From an uncultured Elusimicrobium sp. (lineage in GTDB: Bacteria; Elusimicrobiota; Elusimicrobia; Elusimicrobiales; Elusimicrobiaceae), in assembly GCA_902797165.1 (NCBI GenBank), contig CADBRU010000012.1, positions 1 through 55,306 of the forward strand: a DNA stretch of 55,306 nt, written 5' to 3'. Under the pieces are notes generated by a model, which worked only from the letters and a program-made list of their open reading frames with translations, was not told where the DNA came from and did no database searches. Positions 1 through 8,026 of this stretch are shown one piece after another; positions within the stretch are counted from its first letter, which is position 1, and each line of letters begins with the position of its first letter. A program made the position numbers and the translations under genes.

Positions 1-237
1 CTGGAAAACCGCATTTATAATGACAAAGATTTACTGGCCAAAGCCACGGGACTAAAAATTGCGGTAATGGGTTGCATTGTCAACGGTCCCGGTGAAGCAC
101 GCGATGCAGACTTTGGTATTGCGGGCGGAAAAGGTGAGGGACTTTACTTTGAACACGGACAAACCATGTTCAAACTCCCGCAAGAAAAATGGGTAGATTT
201 TCTCATAGAAAAAATTAATACATGGAAGAAAAGTTAA
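1..237 (+). CDS. ispG: 4-hydroxy-3-methylbut-2-enyl diphosphate synthase, C-terminal fragment (IspG)
   Basis: The open frame enters from the left edge and ends with TAA at 235-237, giving the last 78 residues. The stretch MGCIVNGPGEARDADFGIAG carries the conserved C-terminal IspG pattern, in which Cys and Glu near NGPGE bind the [4Fe-4S] cluster. IspG catalyses the penultimate step of the non-mevalonate isoprenoid pathway, reducing MEcPP to HMBPP. proS begins 1 base after the stop, so the two are probably cotranscribed and translationally coupled. The start lies outside the window. The identity is firm from the Cys-x-x-Asn-Gly-Pro-Gly-Glu motif; nothing can be said about the N-terminal barrel. 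Confidence 0.9.
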   Translation: MENRIYNDKDLLAKATGLKIAVMGCIVNGPGEARDADFGIAGGKGEGLYFEHGQTMFKLPQEKWVDFLIEKINTWKKS

Positions 238-238
238 T

Positions 239-1957
239 ATGAAACTCTCAAATTATTATATACCGACTTTAAAAGAAGCACCGAAAGATGCCGATAATTT
301 ATCTGCCAAACTAATGATTCGCGCCGGGCTTATTCGCAAACTGGGCAGCGGGCTCTATGAGTGGCTGCCGCTTGGGCTGCGGGTGCTCAAAAAAGTAGAA
401 AATATCGTGCGCGAAGAGATGGACCGCGCCGGAGCATGCGAGGTGTGGCTGCCTGTTGTACAACCGGCCGAACTGTGGAGTGAAACGGGCCGCTGGCAGC
501 ATTTTGGTGATCAACTGTTAAAACTGACCGATCGCAAAAAAGCCGAATTTTGCGTGGCGCCTACCGCCGAAGAAGTGATTACCGATTTAGCACGCAAAGA
601 TATTTCTTCTTATAAACAATTACCCGTTTGCTTATATCAGTTCGGCACGAAATTTCGCGATGAAATACGCCCGCGCTTTGGCGTAATGCGCGCACGTGAA
701 TTTTACATGAAGGACGCTTACTCTTTTTGTGCTACCGAAGAACAAGCGGCCGATTGGTATGCACGCATGTATGAAGCGTATCAGCGCATTTTTACCCGTT
801 GCGGATTTAAATTCAAAGCCGTAGAAGCAGATACCGGTGCCATCGGCGGTAATTTCTCTCACGAATTTATGGTGCTGGCCGATAACGGGGAAGATGTGAT
901 TGCCGATTGTCCGTCATGCGACTATGCCGCCAATACGGAAAAAGCCGCCATTAAGGCCCCTCAGTTTACGATTAATGAGGCCGATTTTAAACCTATGGAA
1001 AAACGCCCGACCCCCAAGGCCTACACCGTAGAAGATGTGGCTAAACTCTTGGGTGTTACGACCGATAAACTCATTAAACTTTTGGTCTTTACCGCAGACG
1101 GTGAACCCGTGGTAGCCCTCGTGCGCGGAGACCACGAACTAAACGAACCTAAATTGCGTGCACTCTTAAAATGCACCGAACTGGAAAAAGCCAGTGAAGA
1201 AATTTACACACAAGTAACCGGCTCACCCGTCGGGTTTGCAGGGCCGCAAGGCTTAAAAGCGCGCAACCCCAAAGTGAAAATTTTGGCTGACAATTATGTC
1301 AAAGGCGTGGTCAACGGTGTGGCGGGCGGAAACGAAATTGACGTACACGTCATTAACGTCAATCCGTCACGTGATATTGAAGTGGACGGCTATTATGATT
1401 TAAAAATTGCATCCGAGGGAGACTGCTGTGCCAAATGCGGCGCGAAATTTAATTTCACCCGCGGCATTGAAGTAGGCCATGTGTTCAAACTCGGCACCAA
1501 ATATTCTACTGCCATGAAGGCCGAATTTTTAACCGAAAAGCAAACCTCCGAACCGTTTATTATGGGTTGCTACGGTATCGGTATTAGCCGCGTAGTAGCC
1601 GCCGCTATTGAGCAAAGTCACGATGACAATGGTATCATTTGGCCCGCGCCCATTGCTCCGTTTGATGTAGAACTGGTAGCCATTGATTATGACTCTAACC
1701 CCGATGTCAAAAAAGCCGCAGATGAAATGTCTGCCAAGTTGGAAGCGGCCGGACTCTCTGTGCTGATGGATGACCGTGACGAACGCCCGGGTGTTAAATT
1801 TAAAGATGCCGATTTAATCGGTATTCCGCACCGCGTAGTTATCAGCAGCCGCACGGTTAAAGACGGTCAATTTGAATACAAACCCCGCGCGGTCAAAGAT
1901 GCGGTACGCAAAAACTTGTCCGAAATGGATCCTTTTGTAGCAGAACTGAAGAAATAA
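239..1957 (+). CDS. proS: Prolyl-tRNA synthetase
   Basis: This 572-residue cytoplasmic class II aminoacyl-tRNA synthetase charges tRNA-Pro. Motif 1 lies near the N-terminus (SGLYEWLPLG), motif 2 around FRDEIRPRFGVMRAREFYMKD, and motif 3 near GCYGIGISRVVAAAIEQ. The region between motifs 2 and 3 (about residues 225-400, including KLIKLLVFTADG and VRGDHELNE) is the bacterial-type INS editing domain that clears Ala-tRNA-Pro. The C-terminal anticodon-binding domain ends the protein. Length is usual for the bacterial form. The ATG follows the ispG stop by one base and no separate promoter is evident. An intrinsic terminator follows at 1972-2003. Confidence 0.97.
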   Translation: MKLSNYYIPTLKEAPKDADNLSAKLMIRAGLIRKLGSGLYEWLPLGLRVLKKVENIVREEMDRAGACEVWLPVVQPAELWSETGRWQHFGDQLLKLTDRKKAEFCVAPTAEEVITDLARKDISSYKQLPVCLYQFGTKFRDEIRPRFGVMRAREFYMKDAYSFCATEEQAADWYARMYEAYQRIFTRCGFKFKAVEADTGAIGGNFSHEFMVLADNGEDVIADCPSCDYAANTEKAAIKAPQFTINEADFKPMEKRPTPKAYTVEDVAKLLGVTTDKLIKLLVFTADGEPVVALVRGDHELNEPKLRALLKCTELEKASEEIYTQVTGSPVGFAGPQGLKARNPKVKILADNYVKGVVNGVAGGNEIDVHVINVNPSRDIEVDGYYDLKIASEGDCCAKCGAKFNFTRGIEVGHVFKLGTKYSTAMKAEFLTEKQTSEPFIMGCYGIGISRVVAAAIEQSHDDNGIIWPAPIAPFDVELVAIDYDSNPDVKKAADEMSAKLEAAGLSVLMDDRDERPGVKFKDADLIGIPHRVVISSRTVKDGQFEYKPRAVKDAVRKNLSEMDPFVAELKK

Positions 1958-1971
1958 GTTTTATATCCACC

Positions 1972-2003
1972 AAAAACCCCCGCCAAATCCGCGGGGGTTT
2001 TTT
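1972..2003 (+). terminator. Intrinsic terminator after proS
   Basis: A 12-bp perfect stem (1972-1983 with 1991-2002) with a 7-base loop and a T run on its 3' side. It closes the ispG-proS unit. It is symmetric enough to serve the leftward pilin ending at 2017 as well. Confidence 0.9.
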
Positions 2004-2016
2004 ATCAAGTGATTTA

Positions 2017-2523
2017 CTAGGGCATAGAAAAGGCCTTCATTTTACATCCCGAATTATATTGTACGGTACGCACTTCCGACCCGCCGAAACTTTTACACAT
2101 TTGCAAAGCCGATTTATTCGTTTCGCAAGCCAAACACTCCCTGCGACTCGGATAGGTAGAGTTCTCCAACCATTGTGCAAATCCGTATTGATATTTTTTG
2201 TCATAACCTGTAATTACATACAAATTATGTTCCCACACATCAATCGTAAATTTAGGACAATATAAATAATCAACACTTGTAGTACAACCCGGAAAACTCA
2301 CATTAAAAGCATCCCCAAAATTACTCCATCCGTTAGGCGGATAAGAACCGTTGGCTAATTTATACATTTCAAATTCTCTTTTTACCGCAACTACATTTTG
2401 TTCTATTTCCACCATACGAGATTTCAATACGGCCGCTTGATATTGCGGCAATGCAATAGCAGATAAAATGCCGATAATCAAAACTACAACGAGTAGTTCA
2501 ATTAATGTGAATCCTTTTTTCAT
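2017..2523 (-). CDS. Type IV pilin-like protein (MKKG class), copy 1
   Basis: 168 residues. The N-terminus MKKGFTLIELLVVVLIIG is a prepilin leader with Gly at -1, Phe at +1 and Glu at +5, followed by the hydrophobic helix that anchors pilins in the inner membrane and packs in the fibre. The rest is variable and carries paired cysteines (FPGCTTSVDYLYCPKF, ECLACETN, QMCKS, SGCKMK), so disulfide loops are likely. The Shine-Dalgarno is AAGGAGG. Its upstream DNA holds a TTGACA box and a 14-T run (see the promoter entry), and shares a 68-base repeat with the next pilin. It could be a minor pilin or a pseudopilin; no pilus assembly genes are in the window. Confidence 0.88.
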   Translation of the reverse strand: MKKGFTLIELLVVVLIIGILSAIALPQYQAAVLKSRMVEIEQNVVAVKREFEMYKLANGSYPPNGWSNFGDAFNVSFPGCTTSVDYLYCPKFTIDVWEHNLYVITGYDKKYQYGFAQWLENSTYPSRRECLACETNKSALQMCKSFGGSEVRTVQYNSGCKMKAFSMP

Positions 2524-2565
2524 ACTTTCCTCCTTTTTATTTTACTGTAGCATATTACCATTACT

Positions 2566-2597
2566 ATTGTAAAAAAAAAAAAAACTAACTTTGTCAA
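2566..2597 (-). promoter_or_regulatory. Pilin promoter with 14-base T tract in spacer
   Basis: On the minus strand TTGACA (2592-2597) and TACAAT (2566-2571) are separated by 20 bases. Most of the spacer is a run of 14 T (plus-strand A at 2571-2584), whose last T is the first base of the -10 box. A 20-base spacer is longer than the usual 17, so loss of about three bases would restore optimal spacing. This is the classic layout for slippage-driven phase variation. Confidence 0.65.
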
Positions 2598-2661
2598 GCC
2601 CTGTTTGAAGATTTTTGATAATTTGTGTCTAAAAATCCCCAAGCAAAACTCGGGGATTTTT
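2594..2661. repeat. 68-bp intergenic repeat, copy A
   Basis: Matches 3273-3340 at 67 of 68 positions by eye; the single difference is at 2641 (A versus G). The unit combines a terminator hairpin with the upstream edge of a pilin promoter. Similarity stops inside the -35 box. Confidence 0.95.
2631..2661 (-). terminator. Intrinsic terminator after pilin copy 2
   Basis: Stem AAAAATCCCC/GGGGATTTTT (2631-2640 with 2652-2661) immediately downstream of the leftward pilin that ends at 2665. It is part of the 68-bp repeat. Confidence 0.88.
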
Positions 2662-2664
2662 ATA

Positions 2665-3204
2665 TTAGTTAAAACAATAAGCGTAATATCCATTCGGCGA
2701 GTAACATCCGCCGTGAGTTGATTTGCCGGTCAAACTTTTACAAATACCAGCCATAAGTCCTTGATCATTATGTCCGTGATTCATCCAACTTCCGCACACT
2801 AGTTTCCCCGGCGTGTACACCCAGTGATTATTATCCTTTCCGCTTACATTGTCATAGATATAGTGTAATCTTCCGCAAGGCTTTGAGAGTTCTCCCCCAC
2901 GCATTACAGAGACCATCCTATCGTTGATCGATAGTTTAAATCCGTTCGAAAGTGCGTATTCTGTTTTGGCATTGTTAAGCGTGCCCGAATAGGTAAAACC
3001 CAAATCATCAAAATTCGTGGCATACTCTCCGTTAGCCAAATAATACACTTCTTGCATATCCTTGACGGAGCGCAAGATAGGCAAGTAAACACTAAAGCGC
3101 GCCTTCCACACCGCCTTTTCATATTGCGGCAATGCAATCGCAGATAAAATGCCGATGATTAATACGACTACCAGTAGTTCAATGAGTGTAAAACCTTTTT
3201 TCAT
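2665..3204 (-). CDS. Type IV pilin-like protein (MKKG class), copy 2
   Basis: 179 residues with the leader MKKG and mature start FTLIELLVVVLIIG. The globular part differs entirely from copy 1. It has cysteine pairs (KPCGR, LVCGS, GICKSLTGK, GGCYS, YAYCFN) and the C-terminal signature ICKSL seen in several pilins of this window. The Shine-Dalgarno GAAGGAG lies close to the ATG. It lies downstream of rpoD but has its own promoter (3248-3276) after the rpoD terminator, so it is probably an independent transcript. Role: extracellular filament subunit or pseudopilin; the exact filament is unknown. Confidence 0.88.
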   Translation of the reverse strand: MKKGFTLIELLVVVLIIGILSAIALPQYEKAVWKARFSVYLPILRSVKDMQEVYYLANGEYATNFDDLGFTYSGTLNNAKTEYALSNGFKLSINDRMVSVMRGGELSKPCGRLHYIYDNVSGKDNNHWVYTPGKLVCGSWMNHGHNDQGLMAGICKSLTGKSTHGGCYSPNGYYAYCFN

Positions 3205-3247
3205 ATCTTTCTCCTTCGTGATTTTTCATAAAACCTACTACAATTAT

Positions 3248-3276
3248 ATTCTAAAAAGAAAAACTACGTTTATCAA
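3248..3276 (-). promoter_or_regulatory. Pilin promoter with interrupted T tract
   Basis: On the minus strand TTGATA (3271-3276) and TAGAAT (3248-3253) have an optimal 17-base spacer. The T tract here is broken by a C (T5-C-T5), which would resist slippage. It contrasts with the neighbouring 14-T promoter. Confidence 0.65.
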
Positions 3277-3340
3277 GCCCTGTTTGAAGATTTTTGATAA
3301 TTTGTGTCTAAAAATCCCCGAGCAAAACTCGGGGATTTTT
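3273..3340. repeat. 68-bp intergenic repeat, copy B
   Basis: Near-identical partner of 2594-2661. It contains the rpoD terminator and the distal edge of the pilin copy 2 promoter. Confidence 0.95.
3310..3340 (-). terminator. Intrinsic terminator after rpoD
   Basis: A 13-bp perfect stem (3310-3322 with 3328-3340), 5-base loop, flanked by A and T runs. It ends the rpsU-dnaG-rpoD operon. Confidence 0.92.
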
Positions 3341-3352
3341 CATTACAGCAGA

Positions 3353-5074
3353 TTATTCATTATAATCTTTTAACATCTTAGAGCGGCTCGGGTGGCGCAA
3401 TTTGCGGATAGCCTTGGCCTCAATTTGGCGCACGCGCTCACGTGTTACATCAAACATCTTGCCCACTTCCTCTAAGGTGCGCGGATAACCGGAGTCCAAC
3501 CCAAAGCGCAAGCGGATAATTTTAGATTCGCGCTCGGACAAGGTATTAAGCACCGCTTCCACTTCTTGTTTGCGCAGGAAATCTGCCGCCGACAAAGTCG
3601 GAGTAGGACCGCTCTTATCTTCGATAAAATCTTCCAAGTTAGAATCTTCATCTTCCCCGATCGGAGTAGAGAGTGAAATAGGATCTTGCATGATTTTCAG
3701 TACGCTTTTGATTTTTTCTACCGACAAGCGCATAGATTTTGCATAATCGTCCAAGGTCGGCTCCCGTCCGTGTTCTTGGCGGAATTTATTGGTTACTTTG
3801 GTCAGTTTGGAAACTAATTCTTTCATGTGCACCGGAATACGAATCGTATTGGCTTGATCGGCAATGGCACGGTTGATGCTCTGACGAATCCACCACGTAG
3901 CATAAGTAGAGAATTTAAAACCGCGTTTATATTCAAATTTTTCCACGGCCTTCATCAGTCCCAAACCGCCTTCCTGAATCAAATCGGAAAGTTCCAAATT
4001 GGAATTGACATGTTTTTTGGCAATAGATACCACTAGACGCAAGTTGGCCTTAATGAGTTTAAGTTTATCTTGTAAGATCATATCTTCAAAGAAAACAATA
4101 CGGTCATTGAAAGATAAAAATTCGCGCTCGGTCATGGGCAGAGATTCTGCCATACGGGCATGGCGCGCGCGGATGTTTTCGATATTGGTCAGAGCGCGCT
4201 CCAATTCTTCATAAGAAAATTTGGTTTTCTTTTGGAATTCTTTGGCGGTAATTCTGCGATTTTTGTAGGCATTGACCAATCTTTTTACTTCCGGATAAGG
4301 CCCGAAATACTCGTCAAAACGGCGCATATCGTTGAGCGCTTCGTTAAGACGGTCTGCCAAGTTTTTGATTTTATTGGTCAAACGTTTAATTTTGTTTTGG
4401 TTTAAATTGAGTTTAATAATGCGCGTTACCACTTCTTTTTGTTTGGCTTCGAGTTGTTCAATGCAGTGGTTGCGCTTTTTCTCGGAGAGTTTATTATCGC
4501 GCAATTCTTTCATTAGTTTGGTAATTTCTTTTTCGCGTTTACCGATAAACTGCGCCGCTTCTTTGAGTTTTTTGCGCATGTTGTTAAGTTCGCGGGTGGT
4601 GCGTTTTCCGCGCGGCATGAGTTCCTTGGTCGTCATTTCATCTTGATCGACCAGTTCCTCCCAGTTGCAGATTTCACGCATGGTAATCGGAGATTCCAAC
4701 ACCATTTTGCGCAGTTCCCGTTCCCGCTCGCGGATGTTACGCGCCAAGGTGACTTCTTCGTCGCGGCTTAGCAAAGGGACCCGCCCCATTTCAGACAGAT
4801 ACATACGAATTGAGTTGGAAATATCCGGCATGCTGGCTGCCAAAGAAGAACTGGACCAATCTTCAGTATCGGTATCTTTTCCGTCGGCTTGGGACTTGAA
4901 TTTTTTGTCCTCCACCACGGAAATACCCATATCTTCCAAGGTACCCATCAAATTATCTACTTCTTCTGCGCTGATGGCATTGGAGGACAAAGAACGGTTG
5001 ATTTCATCTAAAGAAACCATGCCGCTTTCTTTTCCGCTTTCCACCAAATCCTTAAAATCTTTATTTTTAGCCAT
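3353..5074 (-). CDS. rpoD: Primary sigma factor RpoD (sigma-70)
   Basis: 573 residues. Region 1.2 begins near [23 protein letters not shown] long charged non-conserved region follows (about residues 125-290). Region 2 is [16 protein letters not shown] with the -10-reading segment [17 protein letters not shown]. Region 3 includes [20 protein letters not shown]. Region 4 has [18 protein letters not shown] and the -35-reading helix [17 protein letters not shown]. These regions are complete, consistent with TTGACA/TATAAT-type promoters seen across the window. It is the last gene of the macromolecular-synthesis operon, starting 17 bases after dnaG. Identity is very secure. Confidence 0.98.
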   Translation of the reverse strand: MAKNKDFKDLVESGKESGMVSLDEINRSLSSNAISAEEVDNLMGTLEDMGISVVEDKKFKSQADGKDTDTEDWSSSSLAASMPDISNSIRMYLSEMGRVPLLSRDEEVTLARNIRERERELRKMVLESPITMREICNWEELVDQDEMTTKELMPRGKRTTRELNNMRKKLKEAAQFIGKREKEITKLMKELRDNKLSEKKRNHCIEQLEAKQKEVVTRIIKLNLNQNKIKRLTNKIKNLADRLNEALNDMRRFDEYFGPYPEVKRLVNAYKNRRITAKEFQKKTKFSYEELERALTNIENIRARHARMAESLPMTEREFLSFNDRIVFFEDMILQDKLKLIKANLRLVVSIAKKHVNSNLELSDLIQEGGLGLMKAVEKFEYKRGFKFSTYATWWIRQSINRAIADQANTIRIPVHMKELVSKLTKVTNKFRQEHGREPTLDDYAKSMRLSVEKIKSVLKIMQDPISLSTPIGEDEDSNLEDFIEDKSGPTPTLSAADFLRKQEVEAVLNTLSERESKIIRLRFGLDSGYPRTLEEVGKMFDVTRERVRQIEAKAIRKLRHPSRSKMLKDYNE

Positions 5075-5091
5075 GTATATTTCCTCTTTTA

Positions 5092-6858
5092 TTAATTTTT
5101 CAATTGATTTTGTAATTCTGTCATTTTTTTAAGCAGTTCGGCCGGGACCTGACCGGCTCCGGCGGTTTTAATTTGTTGGCGCACCTCACTTAATTGACGC
5201 TGAAGGGCTTCTTTTTGTACGGCCCGCTTACAAGTCTCTATGTCGCGCTCTGCTTCAAAATCGTTTGGTAGTTCCGTCATGGAAAGACGAATTACCAGTT
5301 GTGCTTGCGTGGGGACCAGTCCTTTGACTCGTTCCGCAAAACCCGACTCTTGGTTGTTTTGCGCGGCGGACTGACAAACCGCTTGTAATATTTTTCCCAA
5401 GGTAGGGCTTTGAAATTTATCTACCCATGTTTCACACCCCGCGGCATATTGCGGAAAACGCAGTAACCAAGATACCAGATTCTCTTCCGCCGCCGAAAAA
5501 GTTTCTTTCTCTAGGGGTGCGGCCGCCGGCTGGGTTGCGCGCGGCTGCAAACGTTGTTGCAACTGTTGAGCGGCACGCTGCTTGCCGGTTAGCCGTTGTA
5601 AAACCAAACTTTCGTCAATTTGCACTTGCTCGGCAATATACTTTACCCATTCGCGCCGAACAATCGGATCCGGTTGTTTAAGCAATGTTTCTGTGAGTTC
5701 ATTGACGATCAATGTTTTGGCTTGCGCTTGCAAAGGTTTGGGATATAAACTCAGTTGCAAATGCGTATGAAAGGCAATTAAATCTTGCGCTTGATCCAAA
5801 ACTTCTTCAAATTTTTCTTTGCCGTATTTGGCAATATATTCATCCGGATCCAGCCCGTCGGACAAAGAGGCCACTTTGACAAATAAACCCTGCTCAATTA
5901 AAATCAAAGCCCCCCGCAAAGCCGCCTTAATACCCGCGGTATCGGGGTCAAAAAGTACAATTACATTATCGGTGTAGCGTTTTAATAATTTGGCATGGTC
6001 AGGGGTTAAACTGGTCCCCAGCGGCGCCACCGTATATTCAAAACCCGCCTGATGACAGGCAATCACATCCATGTACCCTTCCAGTAGTACCGCGCGGTTG
6101 GCCTTGCGAATGGCCGGACCCGCAAAATTAAGACCATAGAGGGTGTGACTTTTACTAAATAAAATTGTTTCGGGGGTGTTTAAATATTTCGGCTCCCCTT
6201 TGCCCAGTACACGCCCGCCGAAAGCCACCGTTTCCCCGCGTTGATTTAGAATCGGGAAAATCAAACGGTTGCGGAAATAATCACGAATCCCGTATTTGGA
6301 GGTAGTGCAAATTCCCGCCTCTTTGAGTTGGGTTTGCGAATAATGCTCGGCATAGGCCGCCGTGTGCAAAGCGGAAAAACTATCCGGCGCCAAACCCAGT
6401 TCAAATTTAAGGGTGGTCTCTTTGGTCAGGCCGCGGCTTTTAATATAATTGCGGGTCTCCGTTCCGGCGGCCGACAATAAATTTTTCTGATAAAAACGCT
6501 TGGCAAAATCTAATGTTTTGCGCATATCAATACGTTTTTGTTCCGCCGGTGAAAATTGGGTCTGCGGTTTATATTCTATGCCTGCCAAATCGGCTAATTT
6601 CTTAACGGTTTCGTTGAAGGTGAGGTTTTCCATCTTCATTACAAAATCAAATAAATCTCCCCCTTCTTGGCAACCGAAACAATAGAAAAGGCCTTTCTCG
6701 GGGCTGACGGTAAACGACGGAGTACGCTCTTTATGAAACGGACAACAGGCTTTCCACGTGCGGCCGGCACGCTTCAAATGCGGCACATATTGGCGCACGA
6801 TTTCTGCCATGTCGAGTCTTTGTCTGATTTGTTCAAGAATACTTTCTTGTATAGGCAT
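5092..6858 (-). CDS. dnaG: DNA primase
   Basis: Makes RNA primers at the replication fork. I place the start at ATG 6858 (588 residues, [11 protein letters not shown]...). The frame is open to 6909, but those 17 extra residues (MTCARGRIRV...) do not look like primase. The CHC2 zinc-binding domain is [12 protein letters not shown]...FYCFGCQ. The TOPRIM catalytic fold contains [13 protein letters not shown] and FDPDTAG with its acidic metal ligands. The C-terminal part would bind the replicative helicase. Its Shine-Dalgarno is weak (ACGGA). It lies between rpsU and rpoD, as in many bacteria, with a hairpin at 6913-6946 separating it from rpsU. Confidence 0.96.
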   Translation of the reverse strand: MPIQESILEQIRQRLDMAEIVRQYVPHLKRAGRTWKACCPFHKERTPSFTVSPEKGLFYCFGCQEGGDLFDFVMKMENLTFNETVKKLADLAGIEYKPQTQFSPAEQKRIDMRKTLDFAKRFYQKNLLSAAGTETRNYIKSRGLTKETTLKFELGLAPDSFSALHTAAYAEHYSQTQLKEAGICTTSKYGIRDYFRNRLIFPILNQRGETVAFGGRVLGKGEPKYLNTPETILFSKSHTLYGLNFAGPAIRKANRAVLLEGYMDVIACHQAGFEYTVAPLGTSLTPDHAKLLKRYTDNVIVLFDPDTAGIKAALRGALILIEQGLFVKVASLSDGLDPDEYIAKYGKEKFEEVLDQAQDLIAFHTHLQLSLYPKPLQAQAKTLIVNELTETLLKQPDPIVRREWVKYIAEQVQIDESLVLQRLTGKQRAAQQLQQRLQPRATQPAAAPLEKETFSAAEENLVSWLLRFPQYAAGCETWVDKFQSPTLGKILQAVCQSAAQNNQESGFAERVKGLVPTQAQLVIRLSMTELPNDFEAERDIETCKRAVQKEALQRQLSEVRQQIKTAGAGQVPAELLKKMTELQNQLKN

Positions 6859-6912
6859 AATTTCCGTCGTATTTTCGTACACGCGTATGCGCCCGCGCGC
6901 ACACGTCAAGAA

Positions 6913-6946
6913 AGCAATAGCCCCCGGTACCCCGCGGGCTATTGCT
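6913..6946 (-). terminator. Hairpin between rpsU and dnaG
   Basis: An 11-bp perfect stem (6913-6923 with 6936-6946) with a 12-base loop, followed on the minus strand by TTTCTT, a weak U tract. In E. coli a terminator also sits between rpsU and dnaG and lets S21 be made in excess of primase; the same role is inferred here. Confidence 0.7.
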
Positions 6947-6962
6947 CCTAAAACTGCTTGTA

Positions 6963-7157
6963 TTAATACCGGCGGCGTTTGGTACGGCGCGCGCGGCGTT
7001 GTGCTTCTTGAGATTTAATTTTGCGTTTCACGCTGGGCGGCATGTAAGTCTCGCGGCGTTTGATTTCCTTGAGAATACCGTTCTTTTCGCATTCGCGTTT
7101 GAAACGTTTGATAGCCTCTTCTAAATGTTCAGCATCTCTGACTTTCACAAAAACCAT
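6963..7157 (-). CDS. rpsU: 30S ribosomal protein S21
   Basis: 64 residues, very basic, beginning MVFVKVRDAEHLEEAIKRFK with the typical S21 pattern of a short strand, a helix (FKRECEKNGILKEIKRRE) and a basic tail RRARRTKRRRY. It binds the 30S platform near the 3' end of 16S rRNA and aids initiation. A good Shine-Dalgarno (AGAAGGTGG) precedes the ATG. A possible promoter lies upstream on the minus strand (TTGGCG, with TATATG or TACAAT). It heads the rpsU-dnaG-rpoD operon; the downstream hairpin would make it the most abundant product. Confidence 0.96.
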   Translation of the reverse strand: MVFVKVRDAEHLEEAIKRFKRECEKNGILKEIKRRETYMPPSVKRKIKSQEAQRRARRTKRRRY

Positions 7158-7246
7158 TTACTTTTTCACCACCTTCTGTCTTACCAGCCAAAAATCAGCA
7201 TATATATTGTATAAAATTTTGCGCCAAATGGCTACCACACAAACAA

Positions 7247-7271
7247 AAACCCCCGCTTTCGGCGGGGGTTT
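7247..7271 (-). terminator. Intrinsic terminator after the MscS-like gene
   Basis: A 10-bp stem (7247-7256 with 7262-7271), 5-base loop, with TTTTTG following on the minus strand. Confidence 0.88.
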
Positions 7272-7287
7272 AAAATTTTACGCAAAC

Positions 7288-7974
7288 TTATTTATCTTGT
7301 TTTTCTTGCTCGAACATATTGCGCAAAAATTCTTCGGCTAGCGGCTTGGCACCCAGCCCCACGGAAATGGCAAAAGCCAATCCCAAAGAAGCCAGTACTA
7401 CAATAGCCACATAACTGATAATTACGCTGGCAATGCCCAAATTTTCCACTGCCACGAGCGCAAAGAAAAATACCACAAAGGTATATACCGCGCGCGATAA
7501 TAAAACACCGCCTTTTAAATTATTGGCCTTGGCGGAATTTTCAATAATATTGCCCAAAAGTTTTCCGAATAGCAACCCCGCAAACAAAATAATTACAGAC
7601 ACAAACAACGTCGGGATAAACTCTAAAAAGCGGGTAAACAAATCGCGCAGCATGGTCAAATGAAGCACATCTGCCGCCAGTACCACCGAGTAAAAAGTAA
7701 CCGCCCACGCCAGCACAAACGCAATGATATAAGTGGGAGATTTACCTAACCCAAACCGCACACATAATTCATTAATGCCGAGTTTGGAAGTTTTGTCATC
7801 AAAATTAATTTTTCCCAACCACTTTTTGGTATAGGAACCCACCAAGCGGGAAATATATAAACCAATTACCAAGATAAGCGTGGCAATTAGCAAAGCGCAT
7901 AGAACGCGGCCGGTTTGTTGGGCCAGCGTAGTTACATGCGCGCTGATCTGCGAAGAAATACTTTCTAAGTTCAT
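7288..7974 (-). CDS. MscS-like transmembrane-helix protein lacking the beta domain
   Basis: 228 residues, hydrophobic. Segments are visible at about 20-45 (VLCALLIATLILVIGLYI), 80-105, 115-140 and 165-210. The last one (VAIVVLASLGLAFAISVGLG) resembles the Gly/Ala-rich pore helix of small mechanosensitive channels. The repeated pattern IILFAGLLFGKLLGNII is typical of the conserved TM-helix family related to MscS (CmpX-like proteins). The cytosolic beta domain that follows the pore helix in MscS is missing; the protein ends soon after with EEFLRNMFEQEKQDK. A strong AGGAGG precedes the ATG. It diverges from recG. Function, perhaps osmotic or membrane-stress sensing, is inferred only. Confidence 0.7.
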   Translation of the reverse strand: MNLESISSQISAHVTTLAQQTGRVLCALLIATLILVIGLYISRLVGSYTKKWLGKINFDDKTSKLGINELCVRFGLGKSPTYIIAFVLAWAVTFYSVVLAADVLHLTMLRDLFTRFLEFIPTLFVSVIILFAGLLFGKLLGNIIENSAKANNLKGGVLLSRAVYTFVVFFFALVAVENLGIASVIISYVAIVVLASLGLAFAISVGLGAKPLAEEFLRNMFEQEKQDK

Positions 7975-8014
7975 ACACCCTCCTTTTTGTTTTATTGTAC
8001 AAAATTTAAATTGC

Positions 8015-8020
8015 TACAAT
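8015..8020 (+). promoter_or_regulatory. -10 box of recG, leaderless spacing
   Basis: TACAAT ends 6 bases before the recG ATG and no Shine-Dalgarno lies between. Transcription would begin at or next to the A of AUG. The -35 is weak (TTATTG at 7992-7997). Confidence 0.5.
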
Positions 8021-8026
8021 AGATAT

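Noticed and set aside
2017..3340. Insertion sequence or CRISPR array explaining the 68-bp repeats
   Set aside because: Only two copies, no transposase or terminal inverted repeats, and the repeated unit is a terminator plus promoter edge. No CRISPR-like spaced repeats were seen anywhere in the window.
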